A stretch of DNA of 64,000 nucleotides from Accumulibacter sp. GTDB taxonomy: Bacteria; Pseudomonadota; Gammaproteobacteria; Burkholderiales; Rhodocyclaceae. This document shows positions 1 to 9,162 of the stretch, piece by piece. Within the stretch, counting starts at the first letter, position 1, and each line of letters begins with the position of its first letter. Below the pieces are notes generated by a model. The model was not told the origin of the DNA. It was given only the letters and a program-made list of their open reading frames with translations, and did not search any database. Both the position numbers and the translations under genes were made by a program. The DNA is taken from contig NZ_JAZKUG010000001.1 of assembly GCF_036625195.1 (NCBI RefSeq), positions 434,001-498,000 on the forward strand. Direction: 5' to 3'.

Positions 1-1484
1 CCCCCGGACAACCGCACGCCCTGGCGGCCGACGATGGTATCGAGGCCGCTCGGCAAGTCGCGCACGGTATCGGCGAGCTGCGCCACCTGCAGGGCCTGCC
101 ACAGCTGTTCGTCGGTGAGTTCGCGGCCCAGGCTCAGGTTCGCGCGCACCGTGTCGTTGAAGAGCGCCGGATGCTGCAGCACCGTCGCAACGTGGCTGCG
201 CACGACCTCCATGCCGATCTCGGTCATCGGCACGCCAGCGAAACTCACCGTGCCGGAGTCAGGCGGATACAGACCGAGCAATACCTGGACCAGGGTCGAC
301 TTGCCGCCGCCGGAAGCACCCACCAGCGCCACTTTCTCTCCCGGCCGGATGCACAGGCTGACGCCGTTCAGGACGGGGGTATCGCCGTAGCTGAAGTGGA
401 CGTCCGCCACCTCGACGCCGACCGTATGCTGGCCAGCGAAGGGGTTCTTCCGGTGCGGGTAGTGCGGCTCATCCTTCAGTTCGAGCAGGCGGTTGATGCG
501 CCCCAAGGCCGCCTTGGCGGCGTAGAAGGCGTACTGGATGCCCAGGATCTCCTGCACCGGAGCCATCATGAACCAGAGGTAGCCGAATACCGCCATCATC
601 TGGCCGATGCTGAGATCGGAATACACCACCATCAGCATGCTGATGGCGCGGAACACGTCGAAACCGAACAGGAATACCACGAAGGACAGCCGGCCGGCCG
701 CATCGCTCTTCCAGGAGAAGGCGGCTGCGTCCGTGCGAATGCCGCGTGCGCGTTCGATCACCAGCGCAATGTAGTGGCGCTCGCGGTTGCTGGCGCGGAT
801 CTGCTGGATCGCATCCAGGGTTTCGGTCAGCGCCTGCTGGAACAGCTCGAAAGCACTGTTTTCGCGCTTCTTCAGATCCTTCACCCGCTTGCCCAGCACC
901 GTGGTGAAGTAGATGACCGCCGGATTGAGGAGAAGAATGAACAGCGCCAGCTGCCAGTGCATCCACAGGAGGACGATGGCGGTACCGATGATGGACAGCA
1001 GCGCCACCAGGAACTTGGACACGGATGCGCCGATGAACGTGTCCATCGCGTCGAGGTCCTTGACGAAATGGGACGCGACGGCGCCGCTGCCAAGGGTTTC
1101 GTACTCCGACATGGCGATGCGGCTCAAACGCTGCAGCATCTGCTCGCGCATGCGGAAGACCACATCCTTGGCAATCAGGGTGAAGCTACGGCCCTGCCAG
1201 ACGCCGAGGATCAGCGCCGTCAGCCGCAGTGCCAGCGTCAGCGCGAGCACCGCGCTGATGTACAGCACCGGCCCCTGCCAGGCGGCAGGGGAGTGGCCGT
1301 TCAGCCATTCGACGAGGCGACCGGGTTGATGCAGCAGCACCTCGTCCACCAGCAGTGGCATCAGCAGGGGAATCGGCACGCCCGCCACCGCCGCCAGGAT
1401 GGCGACGATGTGCGCGCTGATCAAGTCCGTTCTGTGCTCGCGGACGATAGCGAGGACTGACTGCCAGGTGTATTGATTGGACAT
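1..1484 (-). CDS. ABC exporter, fused permease-ATPase (C-terminus outside window)
   Basis: This is a half-size ABC transporter of the MsbA/LapB-like exporter type, which would sit in the inner membrane as a homodimer and export a substrate using ATP. The reading frame starts at ATG 1484 (MSNQYTWQSV) and runs without a stop to base 1. Hydrophobic transmembrane segments occupy roughly residues 15-300. The nucleotide-binding domain follows, with Walker A (VALVGASGGGKST) around bases 300-340. The window ends inside the ABC signature (VRLSG), so Walker B and the H-loop are not visible. The substrate cannot be read from the sequence. It is transcribed away from the restriction locus and shares its 5' intergenic region with a Crp/Fnr remnant. 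The family call is firm; the role is unknown. Confidence 0.85.
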   Translation of the reverse strand, partial: MSNQYTWQSVLAIVREHRTDLISAHIVAILAAVAGVPIPLLMPLLVDEVLLHQPGRLVEWLNGHSPAAWQGPVLYISAVLALTLALRLTALILGVWQGRSFTLIAKDVVFRMREQMLQRLSRIAMSEYETLGSGAVASHFVKDLDAMDTFIGASVSKFLVALLSIIGTAIVLLWMHWQLALFILLLNPAVIYFTTVLGKRVKDLKKRENSAFELFQQALTETLDAIQQIRASNRERHYIALVIERARGIRTDAAAFSWKSDAAGRLSFVVFLFGFDVFRAISMLMVVYSDLSIGQMMAVFGYLWFMMAPVQEILGIQYAFYAAKAALGRINRLLELKDEPHYPHRKNPFAGQHTVGVEVADVHFSYGDTPVLNGVSLCIRPGEKVALVGASGGGKSTLVQVLLGLYPPDSGTVSFAGVPMTEIGMEVVRSHVATVLQHPALFNDTVRANLSLGRELTDEQLWQALQVAQLADTVRDLPSGLDTIVGRQGVRLSG

Positions 1485-1634
1485 GATGTGTGGGCCGAAA
1501 AGAGGCGAGAGCACGCAGATGAAAGACCTGACCGTTGCAGTGTATCTGCGCCTTTGTGTTGAATGATATCTGGATTGCTTGCCCACAACCGGTCGGATCC
1601 GATGTGCAGCCAACGAGGACGAGGGAGGCGAGAG

Positions 1635-1915
1635 ATGATCACCGCTCTGTCGATGCGCCTGCATCACCTGATCGATGATGTGGAGGCCCACTCGCTGCGG
1701 AGCGGCCGCCAGCGCATCGTTGCCTACCTGTTGCGCCATGCGGAGGAAGGCCACGGCGGGGCAGTCACTGTAGCCCTCCCAACCAACAAGCGGATCATCG
1801 CCTCGTGCCTCAAGATGACGCAGGAGACGCTTTCGCGCCCCCTGCAGTCGCTTGGAAAACAGGCCTGCTGCTGGAAGGCGGGGTGGAGATCAATGGCATT
1901 GGAGCGTGCCGGTAG
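1635..1915 (+). pseudogene. Crp/Fnr-type regulator remnant (DNA-binding half, frameshifted)
   Basis: Only the C-terminal end of a Crp/Fnr-family transcription factor is left. From ATG 1635 the frame reads the linker and the helix-turn-helix, including PTNKRIIASCLKMTQETLSR, which matches the recognition-helix pattern of the family. At about base 1858 the frame is lost. A shift of one base restores a plausible tail (KTGLLLEGGVEINGIGACR) that ends at TAG 1913-1915. The cyclic-nucleotide or sensor domain is absent upstream, because only about 150 bases separate this from the ABC gene. It is most likely a dead fragment, although a short DNA-binding peptide could still be made. It lies 85 bases before the restriction gene. 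Confidence 0.65.
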
Positions 1916-2000
1916 TTGCGGTACATTGGCGAAACGCCGCGCTTGTGGCTCCGCGACGCGCAGGCGTACCAAGAAGAGTTGCTCCCCCTGACTGCAGACC

Positions 2001-5000
2001 ATGTCCAACCCCTTCTTCGACCAACCGATCCTCAACTCCCCGTACAAGTGCCCGGCGCGGCACTGGGAACTCAACGAGGAGGGGCAGCCGACGGAGAAGA
2101 TCCTCGAAAGCCGCCGCCGGGCGCAGTTCATCACCCCGATCCCGAAGCCGAAGAAGCGCAAGACTGCCGCCAGCCAGCAAAGCTTCGTTTTCGATGACGG
2201 CAAGGGACTGTCAACCCAGGAGCAGCAGTACGACCCCACCTCGATCATCAACGAGGTTCGCGGGCATGTGGATTCCTGGCGTTCCCTGCCCAACGCCAAT
2301 CAGTGGCAGGTGACACCGGAGACTGCCCGCCTGCTGCAGCACTGGCGTCATCATCGGTTCAGCGCCATCCGACCGTTCTTCTGCCAGGTGGAAGCCGTCG
2401 AAACCGCGATCTGGCTCGGCGAGGTCGCGCCGCACTCCCGACACGGCAAGCGCGTTCTCGAGCATCTCGCGGCGGCGAACAGGGACGCCAATCCCGAGCT
2501 GCTGCGCCTCGCCCTGAAACTCGCCACCGGCGCCGGCAAGACGACGGTGATGGCCATGCTCATCGCCTGGCAGACGATCAACGCGCTGCGCCGGCCGGGC
2601 AGCAGGAACTTCACCCGTGGCTTCCTGATCTGCGCGCCCGGCCTGACGATCAAGGATCGCCTGCGCGTCCTGCAGCCGAACGACCCCGACAGCTACTACA
2701 GGGGCCGCGAACTGCTGCCGGGCGACCTGCTCGACGACATGAGCCGCGCCAGGATCGTCATCACCAACTACCACGCCTTCAAGCTGCGCGAGCGCATCGA
2801 GATTTCCAAGGGTGGACGGCAGCTCCTGCAGGGCCGCACGGGCGATGAACTCCGCACGCTCGAAAGCGAAGGCCAGATGCTGCAGCGGGTGATGCCCGAG
2901 CTGATGGGCATGAAGAACATCCTCGTCATCAATGACGAGGCGCACCACTGCTACCGCGAAAAGCCGAGGGACGCCGATGACGAGAACCTGAAAGGCGACG
3001 ACCGGAAGGAGGCCGAGAAGAACAACGAAGCCGCCCGCCTCTGGATTTCCGGCCTCGAAGCCGTCAACCGCAAGCTCGGCACGACCCGCGTCATCGACCT
3101 GTCGGCGACACCCTTCTTCCTGCGCGGCTCCGGCTACGCCGAGGGCACGCTCTTCCCGTGGACGATGAGCGACTTCTCGCTGATGGACGCCATCGAATGC
3201 GGCATCGTCAAGCTGCCGCGTGTACCGGTGGCCGAGAACATCCCCGGCAACGAAATGCCGATGTTCCGCAAGCTCTGGGAGAACATCAGCAAGGACATGC
3301 CGAGGAAGGGCCGCGGCCAGGGCGAAGACCTCGACCCCCTGAGACTCCCGACGCGCTTGCAGACGGCACTGCAGGCGCTCTATGGTCACTACGAGCAGAC
3401 TTTCAGGCTGTGGGCGGAAAAGGGCATCAAGGTGCCGCCCTGTTTCATCGTCGTTTGCCAGAACACCGCCATCTCCAAGCTGGTTTACGACTACGTCTCC
3501 GGCTTCCAGCGCAGGAACGCCGATGGCAGCAGCACGCCGGAAGTCGGACGGCTGCCGCTGTTCCGCAGCTCCGACGAACACGGCAACCCCCTTCCCCGCC
3601 CGAACACGCTGCTGATCGACAGCGAGCAGCTCGAAGCCGGCGATGCCCTCGACGACAATTTCCGCAGCATGGCGGCCGACGAGATCGAGCGTTTTCGCCG
3701 CGAGATCGTCGAGCGCTCCGGCGATGCCCGTTCCGGCAACCACATCAGCGACCAGGAGTTGCTGCGCGAAGTCATGAACACCGTCGGCAAGCCAGAGCAG
3801 CTTGGCGGCGCCATCCGCTGCGTCGTCTCGGTCTCGATGCTCACCGAAGGCTGGGACGCCAATACCGTCACCCACGTCCTCGGCATCCGCGCCTTCGGCA
3901 CCCAGTTGCTCTGCGAGCAGGTCATCGGCCGGGCGCTGCGCCGCCAGTCCTACGAATTGAACGAGGAAGGGCTGTTCAACGTCGAGTACGCCGACGTCTT
4001 CGGCATCCCCTTCGACTTCACCGCCAAGCCGGTGATTGCGCCGCCGCAGCCGCCACGCCAGACGGTACAGGTCAAGGCCGTTCGCCCCGAGCGCGACGCG
4101 CTCGAAATCCGCTTTCCGCGGGTCGAGGGCTATCGCGTCGAGCTGCCCGAGGAACGGCTGACCGCCGACTTCAACGACGATTCGGTCCTGCAACTCAGCC
4201 CCGACCTGGTCGGCCCGTCGATCACCCGCAACTCCGGCATCATCGGCGAAGGCGCGGACATGAGCCTGCAGCACCTCGGCGACATGCGACCCGCGACACT
4301 CGCGTACCAGCTGGCCCAGCGGTTGCTGTACACCAAATGGCGCGACCCCGGCGAGGAGCCCAGGCTCTACCTCTTCGGCCAGCTCAAGCGCATCACCCGG
4401 CAATGGCTCGACACCTGCCTGGTCTGCAAGGGTGACACCTACCCGGCGCTGCTGATGTACCAGGAACTCGCCGACATGGCCTGCAACCGGATCACGGCGG
4501 CGATCACCCGGCGGTTCCTCGGCGAGCGTCCGATCAAGGCGTTGCTCGACCCCTACAATCCCACCGGATCGACCGCGCACGTCCGCTTCAACACCTCGAA
4601 GACCGACCGCTGGCAGACAAGTTCGCAATCCTGCCACATCAACTGGGTGATCCTGGACAGCGACTGGGAAGGCGAATTCTGCCGCGTTGCCGAGTCGCAC
4701 CCCAGGGTTCGCGCCTATGTGAAGAACCACAACCTCGGCCTGGAAGTCCCCTATCGCTACGGCTCCGAGACGCGCAAGTACCGGCCCGACTTCATCGTGC
4801 TGGTCGATGATGGCCACGGCCCCGATGACCTCTTGCATCTGGTAGTCGAGATCAAGGGCTACCGGCGCGAGGACGCGAAGGAGAAGAAATCGACCATGGA
4901 CACCTACTGGGTGCCCGGCGTGAACCATCTCGGCAGCCATGGCCGCTGGGCGTTTGCCGAGTTCTGCGAGGTGTACCAGATGGAGTCCGATTTCCGGGCC

Positions 5001-5048
5001 AGGGTCGAGGGCCAGTTCGCCAGGATGATCGAATCACTTGCGCAATAG
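2001..5048 (+). CDS. Type III-like restriction enzyme (Res helicase-nuclease)
   Basis: A 1015-residue restriction subunit that would translocate on DNA with ATP and cut unmodified DNA. It has a superfamily 2 helicase core: Walker A GAGKT at 177-181, DEAH box at 312-315 (INDEAHHCY) and motif III (DLSATPFF) about 55 residues later. A later helicase motif (SVSMLTEGWDANTVTHVLG, followed by QVIGRALRR) is also present. The C-terminus carries a PD-(D/E)XK nuclease signature, with D930 in RPDFIVLV and E950/K952 in VVEIKGYR. From memory, the N-terminus MSNPFFDQPILNSPY is characteristic of what NCBI names the BPTD_3080 family restriction endonucleases. It is followed after 99 bases by a Fic gene and then a methyltransferase, so the three probably form one locus. 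All key residues look intact. Confidence 0.9.
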   Translation: MSNPFFDQPILNSPYKCPARHWELNEEGQPTEKILESRRRAQFITPIPKPKKRKTAASQQSFVFDDGKGLSTQEQQYDPTSIINEVRGHVDSWRSLPNANQWQVTPETARLLQHWRHHRFSAIRPFFCQVEAVETAIWLGEVAPHSRHGKRVLEHLAAANRDANPELLRLALKLATGAGKTTVMAMLIAWQTINALRRPGSRNFTRGFLICAPGLTIKDRLRVLQPNDPDSYYRGRELLPGDLLDDMSRARIVITNYHAFKLRERIEISKGGRQLLQGRTGDELRTLESEGQMLQRVMPELMGMKNILVINDEAHHCYREKPRDADDENLKGDDRKEAEKNNEAARLWISGLEAVNRKLGTTRVIDLSATPFFLRGSGYAEGTLFPWTMSDFSLMDAIECGIVKLPRVPVAENIPGNEMPMFRKLWENISKDMPRKGRGQGEDLDPLRLPTRLQTALQALYGHYEQTFRLWAEKGIKVPPCFIVVCQNTAISKLVYDYVSGFQRRNADGSSTPEVGRLPLFRSSDEHGNPLPRPNTLLIDSEQLEAGDALDDNFRSMAADEIERFRREIVERSGDARSGNHISDQELLREVMNTVGKPEQLGGAIRCVVSVSMLTEGWDANTVTHVLGIRAFGTQLLCEQVIGRALRRQSYELNEEGLFNVEYADVFGIPFDFTAKPVIAPPQPPRQTVQVKAVRPERDALEIRFPRVEGYRVELPEERLTADFNDDSVLQLSPDLVGPSITRNSGIIGEGADMSLQHLGDMRPATLAYQLAQRLLYTKWRDPGEEPRLYLFGQLKRITRQWLDTCLVCKGDTYPALLMYQELADMACNRITAAITRRFLGERPIKALLDPYNPTGSTAHVRFNTSKTDRWQTSSQSCHINWVILDSDWEGEFCRVAESHPRVRAYVKNHNLGLEVPYRYGSETRKYRPDFIVLVDDGHGPDDLLHLVVEIKGYRREDAKEKKSTMDTYWVPGVNHLGSHGRWAFAEFCEVYQMESDFRARVEGQFARMIESLAQ

Positions 5049-5147
5049 ACGGCACATTCGCTGCGACATTTCCGGCGACAAATTTTTTTGCGAAGAATTT
5101 TATCTTGATGAAAAATAACGACAGTTTGCAATGGAGCGGCGGACATC

Positions 5148-6359
5148 ATGCACGACAGGATAATCCTCGAAGACTGTTCCGACCGCTCTCGCCGGATTGA
5201 CACCGACCGCTTCGGACCCTTCGTCTTCCAGCCAGGATTCACCGTGGCGGCGGTTGATCTCGCGCTCCAGCGCGTCGAAGACGCGCACGCACGCTTCGTC
5301 GCGTCGCCGCTTGCCCAGGTGGCGAACCGACTCGAGCAGGAGATCCTGGTCAGCAGCGTGTTCGGCACCAACACCATCGAAGGCGGCACGCTCAGCGAAG
5401 AGGAGACCGCCAGCGCCCTGAGCCTCGATCCCCGGCAGGTGCAGGCAGTCGAGCAACAACGCGCACTCAACATCAAGGCCGCCTACGACCTGTCTCAGGC
5501 TGCCGCAAGAATCCCAGGCTGGTCGCTGACGACAGAGTTCGTCATCGACCTGCATCGACTGATCACCGCCGATATCCCGCACGAAGACAATCGCCCCGGC
5601 CTGCTCCGCGACAACCCGAAGACCCGCGTCACCACTGTCGGCGACGCCGCGCATGGCGGCCGCTACAAGCCACCGCAGTACGGCGGGGACATCGAACGTC
5701 TGCTCGCTGCGCTGATCGCCTGGCATGGCGAGCTCGAAGCGGCCGGCGTTCCGGCGCTGATCCGCGCGCCGCTCGTGCATCTCTACTACGAACAGATTCA
5801 CCCCTTCTGGGACGGCAACGGCCGTGTCGGTCGCGTCATCGAAGCCACCTTGCTGCAGGCCGCCGGTTATCGCTACGCGCCCTTCGCCCTGGCGCGCTAC
5901 TACCTGCAGAACATCGACGCCTACTTCACCCTCTTCAACAGTTGTCGCAAGGCCGCCGAGAAAGGGCGGGACGCGCCCAACCAGGCGTTTGTTGACTTCC
6001 ACCTCGAGGGAATGCGCCAGACGATCAATGCGCTGCATGATCGCGTCAATCGACTGGTCAACATGCTGCTCTACGAGAGCAGGATCCGCCGCGCCCTCGA
6101 CGACAAGCGGATCAACGCCCGGCAATACACCATTCTTTCGATGTTGCTCGATCGCGGGCGGCCACTGCCCCTCGACGAAGTCCGGCACGCGCCCTGGTAC
6201 ACCAGCCTCTATCTGAAGCTCAACGACAAGACGCGCCAGCGCGACCTGCACCGCCTGCGGGAGCTGGAGCTGGTCTTCCTCGATACCGACAACGCGCTGT
6301 GGTCAGGCTTCGTCGTCCCCACGAACATCAAGCCGCCCGGAAAGCCGGACTCAAGATAA
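5148..6359 (+). CDS. Fic-domain protein (AMPylase-type)
   Basis: A 403-residue Fic protein. The catalytic loop HPFWDGNGRVGR is complete, starting at His218, so it should be able to transfer a nucleotide-derived group (typically AMP) to a target protein. An N-terminal TNTIEG motif (T74-E78-G79) matches the (S/T)xxxE(G/N) inhibitory helix of class II Fic proteins, in which the glutamate blocks productive ATP binding; it is therefore probably self-inhibited. The C-terminal 120 residues look like a winged-helix region (TILSMLLDRGRPLPLDEV), as in many stand-alone Fic proteins. ATG 5148 follows a GGAG-like site. It sits between the restriction and methyltransferase genes with short spacers, so co-expression is likely. 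The target is unknown. Confidence 0.88.
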   Translation: MHDRIILEDCSDRSRRIDTDRFGPFVFQPGFTVAAVDLALQRVEDAHARFVASPLAQVANRLEQEILVSSVFGTNTIEGGTLSEEETASALSLDPRQVQAVEQQRALNIKAAYDLSQAAARIPGWSLTTEFVIDLHRLITADIPHEDNRPGLLRDNPKTRVTTVGDAAHGGRYKPPQYGGDIERLLAALIAWHGELEAAGVPALIRAPLVHLYYEQIHPFWDGNGRVGRVIEATLLQAAGYRYAPFALARYYLQNIDAYFTLFNSCRKAAEKGRDAPNQAFVDFHLEGMRQTINALHDRVNRLVNMLLYESRIRRALDDKRINARQYTILSMLLDRGRPLPLDEVRHAPWYTSLYLKLNDKTRQRDLHRLRELELVFLDTDNALWSGFVVPTNIKPPGKPDSR

Positions 6360-6375
6360 TGCGACCAGCGAAGGC

Positions 6376-6804
6376 ATGACCATGGCCAGACCCAGCAACG
6401 CCAAATCCGTCGAATCACTGACCCACGACGAAGCCCGGCGCAAGAACATCCCGACGGCCGAATACCAGGCGGTGCTGCCTACCGAGCAGCAGCAGCCGAA
6501 GCAGGTCCGCTACCCGCGCAACACCGATCTCGACCCGCAGCTCGTCTGGCGCGGAAAGGACGAGCAGGACTGGAGCGACCTCGTCGTCGCGGCGCCGCCG
6601 CTCTACATCCAGGAGAAGGTGCACCCGAAGGTGCTGATCGACGACCTGCTGCGCAGCACCAGGGAGCGCCAGCATGAAGCCGGACAGATCACACCCGATC
6701 TCTTCGCCGATTTCAACGGCATCCCCAAGGGCGCCGACAAGACCGATTTCTACCAGCACGACCAGAACTGGAGCAACCGCATGATCCTCGGCGACTCGCT
6801 GTAG
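6376..6804 (+). pseudogene. 5' part of DNA methyltransferase gene, ended by amber codon
   Basis: This frame encodes the first 142 residues of the adenine methyltransferase that continues at 6808. It ends at TAG 6802-6804 directly after MILGDSL. The next codon in the same frame is GTC and then ATG 6808, and the protein sequence runs on naturally (VMASLAEREGLRGK). In relatives this position lies inside a continuous protein, usually a hydrophobic residue after GDSL (from memory). The simplest reading is a single-base change of a TTG, TCG, CAG or similar sense codon to TAG. Two possible starts lie at 6376 and 6382 (MTM-A). Whether any full-length protein is made depends on readthrough or suppression. 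The N-terminal segment itself holds no catalytic motif. Confidence 0.75.
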
Positions 6805-6807
6805 GTC

Positions 6808-9162
6808 ATGGCCAGCCTCGCCGAGCGCGAGGGCCTGCGCGGCAAGGTGCAGTGCATCTACCTCGATCCGCCTTACGGCATCAGGTTCAACAGCAACTTC
6901 CAGTGGAGCACCACCAGCCGTGACGTCAAGGATGGCAATGCGAGCCACATCACGCGCGAGCCAGAGCAGGTCAAGGCGTTTCGCGATACCTGGCGCGACG
7001 GGATTCACAGTTACCTGACCTACCTGCGGGATCGGCTGACCGTCGCGCGGGATCTGCTGAGCGAGTCGGGGTCGATTTTCGTGCAGATGGGCGATGAGAA
7101 TGTGCACCGGGTTCGGGCGGTGATGGATGAGGTGTTTGGCGAGCAGAACCTCTGCTCACAACTCACAGTGGTAAAGACGGCCAGCCAATCGGCCGAGCTG
7201 ATCGCGGGAACGGCGGACTACGTTCTTTGGTACGCGAAGGCACGCGAGACAGTGAAGTTCCGCAAGGCGCTTGCCACCAAGGGGCTGGAAGCAGACAAGT
7301 CGGGTGTCTACAGATGGGTTCGTGATCGGGAGGGGGTCGAGCGTGCGTTGACGGCTGAGGAGCGAGCGAGAGGTCACACGGCGCGCATCTTTTCCACCGA
7401 CAACCTTACATCGCAACGCCCACCAGGCGACTTTCCGGTAGCGATGCTCGGTCGCGCCTTCGGGCCCGGAAAGGGTTATTGGAAGACCGGCGAAATCGGA
7501 ATGTCGCGACTTCAAAAGGCCAACCGCGTAGCAGTGGCGGCAAACAGCCTGAGATACGTGCGGTTCCTTGATGACTTCAAGGCGCAAGCGATTGGCAATG
7601 TCTGGACTGACACAGGCACGGGCAGCTTTACCGACGAGAAAGTCTATGTCGTACAAACCGGCAGCAAGCTGGTGCAACGCTGCATTCTCATGTCCTCCGA
7701 TCCCGGCGACCTCGTCCTCGACCCGACCTGCGGCTCCGGCACCACCGCCACCGTCGCCGAGCAATGGGGCCGCCGCTGGATCACAATCGACACCTCGCGC
7801 GTCGCGCTCGCCCTGGCGCGCGCCCGCATCATGGGCGCGCGCTATCCGTTCTACCTGCTCGCCGATTCCCGCGAGGGCCAGCGCAAGGAAGCCGACGTCA
7901 GCCGCAGCGCGCCGAGCACGCAGCCGGTACACGGCAACCTCCGCCACGGCTTCGTCTATGAGCGCGTGCCGCACATCACGCTCAAGTCGATCGCCAACAA
8001 CGCCGAGATCGACGTCATCTGGGAGCAGTGGCAGGCGAAGCTCGAACCCTTGCGCGAATCGCTGAACGCGGTGCTCGACAAGGCCTGGCAGGAATGGGAA
8101 ATCCCGCGCGACGCCGACCAGTCCTGGCCCGACCCCGCGAAGAAGCTGCACGCCGACTGGTGGCAGGCGCGCATCGGCCGGCAGAAGGAAATCGACGCCT
8201 CGATCGCCGCCAAGGCCGATTTCGAGACCCTCTACGACAGGCCTTACGAGAACAGGAAGTGCGTGCGCGTCGCCGGTCCCTTCACCGTCGAGAGCCTGTC
8301 GCCGCACCGGATGATCGGCGTCGACGAGGACGACGAACTGATCGACGGTTTCCAGCAAGATCGCGCCGGGTACGGCGCCCGCCAGTCCTTCGCGCAGTTG
8401 ATTCTCGAAAACCTCAGGACGGCCGGCGTGCAGCAGGCGCACCGGGAAGACCGGATCAGCTTCACCGCGCTGACGCCCTGGCCGGGCGAGGGAGCGATCT
8501 GCGCCGAAGGACGCTATCTCGAAGGTCAGGAAGGTGAAATGCGCGAAAAGCGGGCCGGCATCTTCATCGGCCCCGAGTTCGGCACCGTGCAGCGCAGCGA
8601 TCTGGTCGAAGCCGCGCGCGAGTGCGGCGAAGCCGGTTTCGACGCGCTGATCGCCTGCGCCTTCAACTACGAGGCGCACGCCACCGACTTCAGCAAGCTC
8701 GGGCGCATCCCCGTGCTCAAGGCGCGCATGAACGCCGACCTGCACATGGCCGCGGACCTCAAGAACACCGGCAAGGGCAATCTCTTCGTCATCTTCGGCG
8801 AGCCGGACATCAGCCTGCTGCCGCAGGACGACGGCAAGCTGTGCGTCAAGGTGAACGGCGTCGATGTCTTCAAACCGCAGACCGGCGAAGTCATCAGCGA
8901 CAGCACCGACGGCATCGCCTGCTGGTTCATCGACACCGACTACAATCAGGAAAGCTTCTTCGTCCGCCACGCCTATTTCCTCGGCGCCAACGACCCCTAC
9001 AGCGCATTGAAGACGACGCTCAAGGCAGAGATCGACCGCGAAGCCTGGGCCAGCCTGAACAGCGACACCTCGCGTCCGTTCGTGAAGCCGAAGTCTGGGC
9101 GGATCGCGGTGAAGGTGATCAACCACCTCGGGGACGAAGTCATGAAAGTGTTCCGCGTGTAG
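6808..9162 (+). CDS. Type III-like adenine-N6 DNA methyltransferase (Mod), catalytic part
   Basis: A 784-residue reading frame with the full catalytic set of a beta-class DNA methyltransferase. The DPPY motif (DPPYG, residues 20-24) comes first and the AdoMet-binding motif (DPTCGSGTT, about residue 305) comes second, the order seen in type III Mod subunits. The segment between them (about 7140-7690) should be the target-recognition domain. A long C-terminal extension of about 400 residues has no motif I recognise. ATG 6808 lies 3 bases after the amber codon of the upstream part and has no clear Shine-Dalgarno site, so translation would need reinitiation or readthrough. It would protect host DNA from the Res protein encoded at 2001-5048. 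An intact nuclease with a dead methyltransferase would be toxic, so some product is expected. Confidence 0.85.
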   Translation: MASLAEREGLRGKVQCIYLDPPYGIRFNSNFQWSTTSRDVKDGNASHITREPEQVKAFRDTWRDGIHSYLTYLRDRLTVARDLLSESGSIFVQMGDENVHRVRAVMDEVFGEQNLCSQLTVVKTASQSAELIAGTADYVLWYAKARETVKFRKALATKGLEADKSGVYRWVRDREGVERALTAEERARGHTARIFSTDNLTSQRPPGDFPVAMLGRAFGPGKGYWKTGEIGMSRLQKANRVAVAANSLRYVRFLDDFKAQAIGNVWTDTGTGSFTDEKVYVVQTGSKLVQRCILMSSDPGDLVLDPTCGSGTTATVAEQWGRRWITIDTSRVALALARARIMGARYPFYLLADSREGQRKEADVSRSAPSTQPVHGNLRHGFVYERVPHITLKSIANNAEIDVIWEQWQAKLEPLRESLNAVLDKAWQEWEIPRDADQSWPDPAKKLHADWWQARIGRQKEIDASIAAKADFETLYDRPYENRKCVRVAGPFTVESLSPHRMIGVDEDDELIDGFQQDRAGYGARQSFAQLILENLRTAGVQQAHREDRISFTALTPWPGEGAICAEGRYLEGQEGEMREKRAGIFIGPEFGTVQRSDLVEAARECGEAGFDALIACAFNYEAHATDFSKLGRIPVLKARMNADLHMAADLKNTGKGNLFVIFGEPDISLLPQDDGKLCVKVNGVDVFKPQTGEVISDSTDGIACWFIDTDYNQESFFVRHAYFLGANDPYSALKTTLKAEIDREAWASLNSDTSRPFVKPKSGRIAVKVINHLGDEVMKVFRV

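Noticed and set aside
2211..4940. A 909-codon open frame on the minus strand opposite the restriction gene
   Set aside because: It mirrors the codon structure of the real gene in GC-rich DNA. The product is His/Val/Gly/Arg-rich without any motif, and the plus strand has complete helicase and nuclease motifs.
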